The notes beneath the pieces were generated by a model. That model made no database searches, had not been told where the DNA came from, and worked only from the letters and a program-made list of their open reading frames with translations. Position numbers and translations under genes: made by a program. Positions 57,285-64,000 of a stretch of 64,000 bases of DNA are shown here, one piece after another. The first letter of the stretch is position 1. Each line of letters opens with the position of its first letter. The DNA is from Xiphydria camelus (Eukaryota > Arthropoda > Insecta > Hymenoptera > Xiphydriidae), in assembly GCA_963678675.1 (NCBI GenBank), contig OY783199.1:21824909-21888908 (forward strand), given 5' to 3'.

Positions 57285-58470
57285 TCGATCCTTATTAACC
57301 TCTCCTACTCGCCACGGCCAATTAACAATGACACTCTCCACGTCTATATTGCCATAAATCGTAGACACCACATTTGCTGCGTCGCAGAGCCAATGGTTCA
57401 CCCTGCAGTTTCTCGTTTTGTTCGCTCCGGCTTTTACACGAGTCGTATATACGTTTCCTCCGCCCACGACGCGGGCGAATCGACGAATCGCTCCGAGGGA
57501 ACGAATATCGCCCGTCGTTTCTTATCGACGCGGCGGCCCGGGACACTTACGGCTTCCGGCAGCGAGATCGTTCGACCGTGAGACGTACCGGAAATCCCGA
57601 CGCGCGGAAGGGGAATTAAATGAATTTTCCGAACGAGAAAATGCCTGAACGGGTTATACGTATAGGAACCGTTGACGGAAGTCTGAAAATCGTTCGTTAT
57701 ATCGCGCCTCGGCGGCGTGGTGGCGGTGGTGGTGGGGGTAGGGGCGAAGGAGGACAAAGGAGAACCGGAAGAGGGTCCAGAGCGAACGGGAAGCAGCGGG
57801 GAGGGAGGTTTGTTGAATTAGGGAAAATCGCGTATGGCCCGGGACCGGCGCCCTTCAATTTCCTCTCTCCTCGACGTTTCCACACGACGCCCGTATACGT
57901 CCTGCGCCCTCGCCGCTATATAGCGCGACGCGCGCGCGCCGTGTGGCAATATACAGCCGACATACATCGGTATCCGCCGCGCGCGGCGTAATTGGAAGCT
58001 TACCAGTTCGACGTATCGCGTTGTCCTCCTCCTCCTTCTCCTCCTCCTCCTCCTCCTTATTCGCCGACTGCGTATAATAATTCATATGCGGCTCGGTCCA
58101 TGGGATAAGTACGAAAATGTGGCGAGCCGCGAGAGGAGATCCTCATCTCTCTCGCGCGTGGCTACACGGTCGGAAATCACGACGTGCGTGCGCGTTGCTG
58201 CGTACGTCGGAGTAGGAAACGGATGCCGCGGATCTCGCGGGAGAGAGCGCGGTGCGTGAATTAAGGGCGTGCGGGAAGGGGTCGTTGGATTTATTCATCC
58301 CCAGAACCGCGAGGGGGAACGTTCGCGGACCGCCTCGGTTTATTCTCTCGAGTATATATATGTATCTATTTAAATTTGTATTCGTTGTAAGATTATTAAA
58401 GCGAGCTGCCAAAAAATGAAATCGAATCCTTAGTTTATCGAATTTTCCCCTATTTATCAGAGGCGATGTA
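57285..58470. other. CpG-rich intergenic block, no gene recognised
   Basis: 57400-58330 is strongly CpG-rich with GGC/GGT triplets (57710-57740) and CTC/CTT triplets (58025-58058), plus the palindrome CGCTATATAGCG near 57918. Five or more overlapping frames are open, as expected from composition alone. It could be a promoter or first exon of an unseen gene, but I cannot support one. Confidence 0.4.
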
Positions 58471-58998
58471 CAGATTGGACCAGAAATGGTGCTCTAGAGA
58501 AATAGATTGAGATAAAAATAGGAAGGAATCATTAGATACGTGGCATTTCTCAAAGAATTAGAGGAGGGATATATAAGTTTTTGAGCAAGTATCGGTAGTA
58601 GCGATAAGAGATGTGACTCAGTCCTTTTAGGTGGTAAATTTGAGAAATGAGGTCCGGCGTTATACAGCTCCAATGTGTTTGATTCCGAGTGGATCAAAAT
58701 TATTTGATATTACTCGTATCGAAGTCGCTTCAGAGATGTTCTATCACACTGAGATACCATTGATAACTATTACAAATTTGAAATTGTATCCTCTGAGCAG
58801 GGGCGACTACCCCTTTTGCACAAAAAATGAACGAGAACTCGGAAAGTTCATCTCTAAGGTAAATCGATAACGCTGATTTCGAAAAAAAATAATTGAAAAA
58901 TTCGATCTTTATCTACCGAGCAGCAAAAAATGGACAAAAATTCCAAAACTCCTGGAGTCACTTCGATACAAATAATTTTCATCCACTCGGAATCTAAA

Positions 58999-59683
58999 GG
59001 CAGCTACACACGTAACTGCATACTTGACAAGTATACTTGTACAAGTTTTTTGTCCAATTATACATGAAGGTGTGTATGGAAAAACTTGCATAAGTCTTCG
59101 CCTGTACAAGTCACATGACAAAATGTTTGAATTTCTATATTGTGACTTGCACAAGCTGGGCTGGCACAAGTGCACGTGAATGTGTATATGGTCATGACAG
59201 ACTTGCGCAAACCTGAATTTGTAGAGCAGCTTTTCGAACTGTGTCTTTCGTTTTAATCATAGGAGTGACGAGAGACAACAGTTTTAGGTGGGTTTCTTCG
59301 TCCATTCGTAGATAATTGTGCCAATTACGAGGGTATATTTTTAATACCTTCAAAGGTTTATATGTGAGTAGGTATTTTTTTTCATCAGCCACTGTTTGCA
59401 TCACATGCTACGATTTTTCTTGCTTTGTTTTTGAGAACCACAATAACAGCAGCCGAAGCGAGCATGCCGTCATCGTCCATTGTACTTGAACTAACTGTTC
59501 AAATGTTTGTGTACCGTGACTCTGGGGCCGATGCATTTTACAGTAAACATGCACAAAAAACTTGTGCCAGCATACTTGTCAAGTATACAGTTACGTGTGG
59601 AGCCGATGCATTTTAAAACAAACAAGCACAAAAAACTTGTGCAAGCACACTTGCCAAGTATTTAGTTACGTGTGTAGCTGTCT
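58999..59683 (-). mobile_element. 685 bp PIF/Harbinger deletion derivative, TAA target
   Basis: Ends AGGCAGCTACACACGTAACT and the complement AGTTACGTGTGTAGCTGTCT, flanked by TAA on both sides (58996-58998, 59684-59686), the 3 bp target size of PIF/Harbinger. It holds a transposase fragment on the minus strand and a tandem duplication of the right terminal region (about 59522-59603 and 59604-59680). Nested in the TA element above. Confidence 0.85.
59192..59404 (-). pseudogene. Harbinger transposase N-terminal fragment
   Basis: A 70-codon frame containing NWHNYLRMDEETHLKLLSLV, then TPMIKTKDTVRKAA. This 'NYLRMD...F..LL..V.P.I.K.DT..R.A' block is the conserved N-terminal region of PIF/Harbinger (DDE_4-type) transposases. 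After RKAA the sequence departs from the family and runs into the terminal repeat region, so the catalytic core has been deleted. Confidence 0.82.
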
Positions 59684-59893
59684 TAACGTAAGGCCGGACC
59701 TCGTTCTTCAGATTTATCACCTGAAGAGGCTAAATGACATTTTTTATCGCTGCTACCTATGCCAAAAACCGCCTACCTTGCTCAAAAACTGAAATCCCTC
59801 CTCTAATTTTCTGAAAATTATCAGTCATATCTAATGATTTCTTCCTATTTTTATTTCAATCTTCTTTTAGGACAGCATTTCTAGTTCAGTCTG

Positions 59894-61875
59894 TACTTTT
59901 CTCGCACCTCTTCCGTTACATCACGAACAACGCGCGCCTCTTCGCGCGCCATTTCTATCGCTAGCGAAGCGGTGCTTTTGTCACTGAAATAGAGGTCGTT
60001 TCTCCGCGCGTGAGGTTAAATAAAGGTTTGATAAATGCGGAGACGGGGGAGATTGAGCGCGCGCCCTCTTCGCGACGGTAAAGACGGAGCGGGCCGCTCG
60101 ACCGATCAGAGCGGACGAAAGGGTCGCGACGAGAGAGACAGAGGGTGCGAGAGGGAATGACGGGAGGAGGGAGAGACCGTCCAAATGAAAGGTGGCCCGG
60201 GGAAAATCTTCGCTTGATTCAATTGCTCGGCGCTTTTGCTTCACCGCGAAAATGCGATCCGTCCGGGGCAGAGAAAGAGAGGAGGGTCGAGGAATTGTGC
60301 CGGCGAACGAGAGAGACGTGGAAATTAGCCCCTGACCGGCAAGGTGGGCTCCGTCTGGCGACTCCTACACACGACGTCGTCCCGCGGCCGGGGCGTTGAC
60401 AAATCTCACGTGGAGGCTCATATTTTCTTTTCGGTCCGTCCCGACTTTCACTCTACCCCGTCTTCCCGCCCTACTCGAGACGGGACAAAGGCTTATCGCG
60501 CCGCTCGGCTCGCTCGCTCGCTTCCGTGGTTTTCATCGACGAGCTTTTCTTTTCTCCAGAATAGACGACGATCGTCACGGATTTCCCGTGAAGCGGTTTC
60601 GAGGGGACTTTGCGAATCGTGATGAGGAGTGAAAACGAGCGATGCGGATCTCGAAGATCGAACGTTTATTTGAGTTTAATATAGGTAGTAGTTTTGTTGT
60701 GAATGCTTACGTGCTGATTTTTCATCAATTCCTATGAAGCCAGTTAGTATTCCTGGTCACTCGATCTCAATCGAATCATTGAATCGAATTAATGAATACC
60801 GTTACGGATGACTATATAAGATATACGATTATTTGAATCATTACTAAAATATTCTTCGTATAGCAACAAACATTTCTTGTCATCGCTCGTAATAAGTCTT
60901 CTAAAAATAATTCCTGCTCTCGTTTTGAACTTTCCTTTTACACCTTTTCTTTACCAACAGGAATTTCTAATTTTAAATTATGCACGTGCAAAATAATTCG
61001 AATTCTCTTTCAAATTAAATGAACGCCGTAATAAATGAATTTGTATCAGATATACGATTACTTAAATCGTACCTAAAATCATTTTCCCAAAATTGCGCAG
61101 AAACATATTTTCTTAGAGCCGGAATATCCGTTTTTCGTCAGTAGCCTCTGTATTCTTTTAAAATAACTCCCGCTTTCGCTTTAAACCGCCCTCCTACACA
61201 CATTTTAAAGTTATACGGGTGCCAAAATATGTTTATACAACTTCCGCATTATTCTTTTCGGGCTCGTCGCCCTCTTCCTCGCGAGTAGAGGACGAAACGT
61301 GGAAACCCTCACACCGATCGCGAGAGAAAACTAATTTCGCGTTGAAATACGTGAGAATTTGTTCATGGCTGCTCGGGAGGGCGCAAGGGTGGTGGTGGCC
61401 GTTCGGGAAATATATGTGCCCGGGACCTCCGAGGGGTTGAGCAAGCGGACATTCGGAGAGTCTTAAGCGGCAATAGACTCGCAGGAGGCGATGCTTTAAC
61501 CGGAAGGTCCGTCGTTGTTTAGGGGTACCGGACCCTCTCTCTCTCTCCCCTCTCCTCCTCGTTCTCCACAGTTCCTCCGTGTACCACTCGCGTAATGGAA
61601 GCACCTAAACTACCGGGATCGCAGTAAACCATGCACCAGATGCGCGAAGGACCGAACTTATCGTCGTGATATGCTCCGATATCTGCGCGAGCGCCCAACT
61701 TCCATCCACGTTGGAATTGCGGTCCTCTACGAGATTTACGTCCGTCCCACCGCGTTACTCGTCGACGTTGCGCCGCACGTGCGGTTCGTTTTACAGGAAC
61801 CAATTGCCGTGAAGCTGTAAAATTCTATGGGACGGTTTACGCGTGTTAATCATTATTGCTCAATAGTGGAAAATA
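59894..61875. other. Intergenic, CpG-rich then AT-rich, no gene recognised
   Basis: 59900-60640 and 61240-61800 are CpG-rich, with overlapping arginine/serine-rich frames. Nothing with a domain. Confidence 0.35.
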
Positions 61876-62351
61876 GGGTAGAGTGGTGCTAAAAGTGCAG
61901 CGGGATAAAAAGTACCATTCGGTTAGTCTTCAAAAATAAATTACTATTTGATAATTGCGTACCTAGGGAAAATATCTAGTTCAATACGAATCTGATAGAG
62001 AAATTTATTCGTGATGAATTGGAATTTATTCACATTAAACAAAAGTCTATTTGAATTACATAAATAAATGTACTACTAGGTTCATACTTGATGAAAAAGT
62101 TACGCAAAATGCATTTATTTAATTTAAACAGACTTTTGTTTGATGTGAATAAATTCCTATTTATCTCAAATAAATTTTTCTATTAGGTTTGCATTCAACT
62201 AGATCTTTTCTCTCAGTGCGTTACATAGAAATAGTCTCCGTATATGCGACAGCTGCTGGAGAGCGTTGATTGCGAATAAACGATACGGTTTATTTATGAA
62301 ACTTTAGCGAATGACTTTTTCACTTCCGGCATTTCTAACTTCACTCTACCC
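61876..62351. mobile_element. TIR element, about 475 bp, hosting a palindromic MITE
   Basis: GGGTAGAGTGGTGCTAAAAG at the left pairs with the right end (gcatttctaacttcactctaccc); TA at 61874-61875 and 62352-62353. Its right half resembles the 48671 element only in being G/C-tailed; the two are not clearly related. Confidence 0.68.
61962..62218. mobile_element. Palindromic MITE, about 257 bp, nested
   Basis: The halves are complementary: 'aaaatatctagttcaata', 'agagaaatttattc', 'tttattcacattaaacaaaa' against their mirrors at 62120-62215. The right end 'agatcttttctctcagtg' is of the CACTGAGAGAAAA type. Confidence 0.72.
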
Positions 62352-62917
62352 TACTTTATTTTTCTTTCTTGGGAAATATATGCTCTTCCTTACCGTGAAT
62401 GTGTTAATAGTTTTTATAAAAAAAAAGGACATCATATATTTCCCATAATGAAGGAGCATATATTTCCTGTTACTGTACCATACGGTGTAGTAAGAGAATG
62501 CACATATGTATTATATAATATATTTATTCTAAAAATCTTTTCTACCATTCAGTACTTATGAGAACACTTATCACACTCTCCTTAATTATTCGCACAAATA
62601 CAGTACTTAATTGTTGAATATTCGACATGTATCGCTGAATCGAGTTCTGATATTCTTTAGTACGATTTCTTAAAATAAAGATCTACTGTTTTTTCTACAG
62701 TATGCAGACCAATGTGAATTTTGTTTCGCCACCAACCTTTTTTGGGGCGAGGCGTCTAACTTTACATATCTCAAATATTTCTCATATGGGTGATTTATAG
62801 CGAACTGTTTTATATGTAAGATATCTTATGTAGAGAGAGGAGAAATTCTGAGAGCCTAGAAAGGCGTAGGGATGATTGAATTTTTTATATCGCACTTTGT
62901 TTCCAAAGTTACGAAGG
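62352..62917. other. AT-rich, no gene seen
   Basis: A loose inverted pair 'gggaaatatatgctcttcc' / 'ggagcatatatttcc' at about 62373-62470. The phrase near 62535 resembles 19515-19560 (an 'ctaaaa(g/a)tcttttctac' repeat). Non-coding. Confidence 0.4.
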
Positions 62918-63073
62918 TTACCTTAATTTTATGAAAGGTAGGATTAGATAGTAGTTTGGTCCGAAGAGTGATAGAAAAGTGGTAGGAGAATTTCGATCTG
63001 TTGATATGTCAGACTCCTTAAGTTTTTGAGCACATAGTGCAATTGTCGTCACTATTAACAGTTCTTCCTCCAT
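62918..63073 (-). pseudogene. Harbinger-transposase-like N terminus, truncated
   Basis: The frame starting at the ATG at 63073 reads MEEELLIVTTIALCAQKLKE and then unrelated sequence to a stop at 62918. Short acidic starts of the form MEEELL....A followed by a lysine-rich stretch are usual for insect PIF/Harbinger transposases. The frame stays open upstream to 63376, but the Met at 63073 is the likelier family start. It diverges from the family after about 20 residues, so it is a truncated copy or a first exon. It faces away from the MADF exon 510 bp to the right. Confidence 0.5.
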
Positions 63074-63583
63074 AACGATTTCGAAATAACTGATCAAAAG
63101 ACTCGATGAAAGTTTGAATAATGTGGCCACACGATTTGTATCAGTCTTGTCTTTCCGGGCCATGCAAGACTGACGATAAAACGTTACGTATGGACCAGCA
63201 TTTAGGCCGGCTTGGCATTCGCGTTCTAGCGGTGCCCCTTCGAGTGGGCACTGCGGGAATCGGCTCGCGACAATCCGTCCCGTGATTGCCCTCCGGACAG
63301 GTGCGAGAACGCGAGCGCAGTCGCGGCCTAGGTAAGCCGAGTGCCGTTCTGTCGGTGAGTAATTCACGGGCAGCACGTTACAGACGAAAAGTGTGTGGAG
63401 CGCTGTTTTACATAGTATGTTAATACATCAGAACCACACTGAAGTCATCTCATGCGTATTACGTTACATCGCCAACACCACGCGTGCTAGCATGTGATTG
63501 TCTTCTGCCTATCCACACATTTTCGTCTCACGTGAGCTCTCGTTTATGCGGTTTTGTTGAAGTTGTGTTGTTTATGTTTTAAA

Positions 63584-63715
63584 ATGGATGAGATTTTATT
63601 GGAAAATATCAGAGAACATACTGTTTTATACAATCATGGATTGCCTGAATATCGCGATCATCATATTCGCCAAGCAGTTTGGGAGGAAATTGGAAAGGAG
63701 TTAGAAATACCAGGG
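63584..63715 (+). CDS. MADF-domain protein, first exon (partial)
   Basis: From ATG at 63584 to the donor GTAAGC at 63716: 44 codons, phase 0. The protein MDEILLENIREHTVLYNHGL followed by PEYRDHHIRQAVWEEIGKEL matches the N-terminal half of a MADF (Myb/SANT-like) DNA-binding domain: acidic start, L...V...P/HxLY....P.YRD...R..AW..I..EL. The rest would lie after an intron beyond the window. MADF proteins are either transcription factors or the second protein of PIF/Harbinger elements; the neighbouring frame favours the latter. Either way the gene is cut by the window edge. Confidence 0.72.
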
Positions 63716-64000
63716 GTAAGCGCATTATTTTCTCGGTTTTTGCTGTTGCTTCACTGAGTCAAGGTTTCAAAAATAGGAAAAAAAACAATAGTGTATGCTT
63801 CAAAAGTTTTATTAACTGAAAAATTGGGTTGTATCGTATAAAAAGTTAGGTTAGTTATCAAATATCTAAAATGAGTCAAACTGAATTTGTAAAGTTCACA
63901 ATTCTTGTATTTATTATGTATGAATTGCTCGCTTACGAACACAATTAAGTTATCCATATGGTACAAATAAGAACCATATCTATACTGCATTATCTCGATC
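63716..64000. other. Intron of the MADF gene, to window end
   Basis: AT-rich, starts GTAAGC, no acceptor-linked continuation of the MADF domain seen before 64000. Confidence 0.45.

Larger units (their letters stand above)
58471..59893. mobile_element. TA-flanked TIR element hosting a Harbinger derivative
   Basis: CAGATTGGACCAGAAAT at 58471 (after TA) pairs with the right end (atttctagttcagtctg, 59877-59893, before TA). The arms are about 190 bp and include 'aaaaataggaaggaatcatt', 'gaattagaggaggga', 'gaggtccggc'. Interior non-coding apart from the nested element. Confidence 0.75.

Noticed and set aside
57620..57991. Glycine/arginine-rich frame as an RNA-binding protein
   Set aside because: The glycine run comes from a GGC/GGT triplet tract in a CpG-rich block where several frames are open.
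60145..61803. Several 80-120 codon frames as genes
   Set aside because: Overlapping, low-complexity, no domains; CpG-rich composition explains the open frames.

Overview
The window is eukaryotic and insect-like. It has short exons in very long introns, canonical splice sites, many GA/TC microsatellites, CpG-rich stretches and a dense load of DNA transposons (mariner, long-inverted-repeat TA elements, piggyBac-like, PIF/Harbinger-like). A hymenopteran, most likely an ant, fits best, but that is inference from texture and transposon types; nothing in the window proves the species.

Left half (about 3.2-31.9 kb, + strand): one cellular gene, the 3' part of a sidestep-family (Side, Beat-receptor type) immunoglobulin-superfamily membrane protein. 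Seven exons join in frame into 598 codons plus a stop: the end of one Ig domain, a full Ig domain, a further Ig domain, a fibronectin type III domain, one transmembrane helix and a proline-rich cytoplasmic tail ending in E-S-C-I. The 5' exons (signal peptide, first Ig domain) must lie upstream of base 1. One junction uses a GC-AG intron. The introns, above all the 7.0 kb and 13.5 kb ones, are filled with inverted-repeat elements, several nested inside one another.

Right half (about 32-64 kb): no host gene is recognisable. A decayed but full-length mariner lies 93 bp beyond the stop codon. It is followed by a second, 5'-truncated mariner carrying a MITE, several TTAA-flanked piggyBac-like elements (one with a transposase zinc-finger tail), a cluster of nested TIR elements at 48.1-49.4 kb, two inverted copies of a 450 bp element, and a Harbinger deletion derivative nested in a TA-flanked element. 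The right edge holds two divergent short reading frames, a MADF-domain exon and a Harbinger-transposase-like N terminus, which look like the head-to-head pair of a PIF/Harbinger element.

No new protein-coding system is evident. The most interesting signals are structural: a perfect 41-bp-arm hairpin, TTAA elements with paired internal palindromes, a nearly complete 950 bp palindrome, a 1150 bp foldback with a 6 bp target duplication and 40 bp tandem units, the GC-AG intron, and a recurring TA-flanked MITE end of the type CACTGAGAAAAA. All homology statements come from reading the sequence and remembered family features; no search was run.
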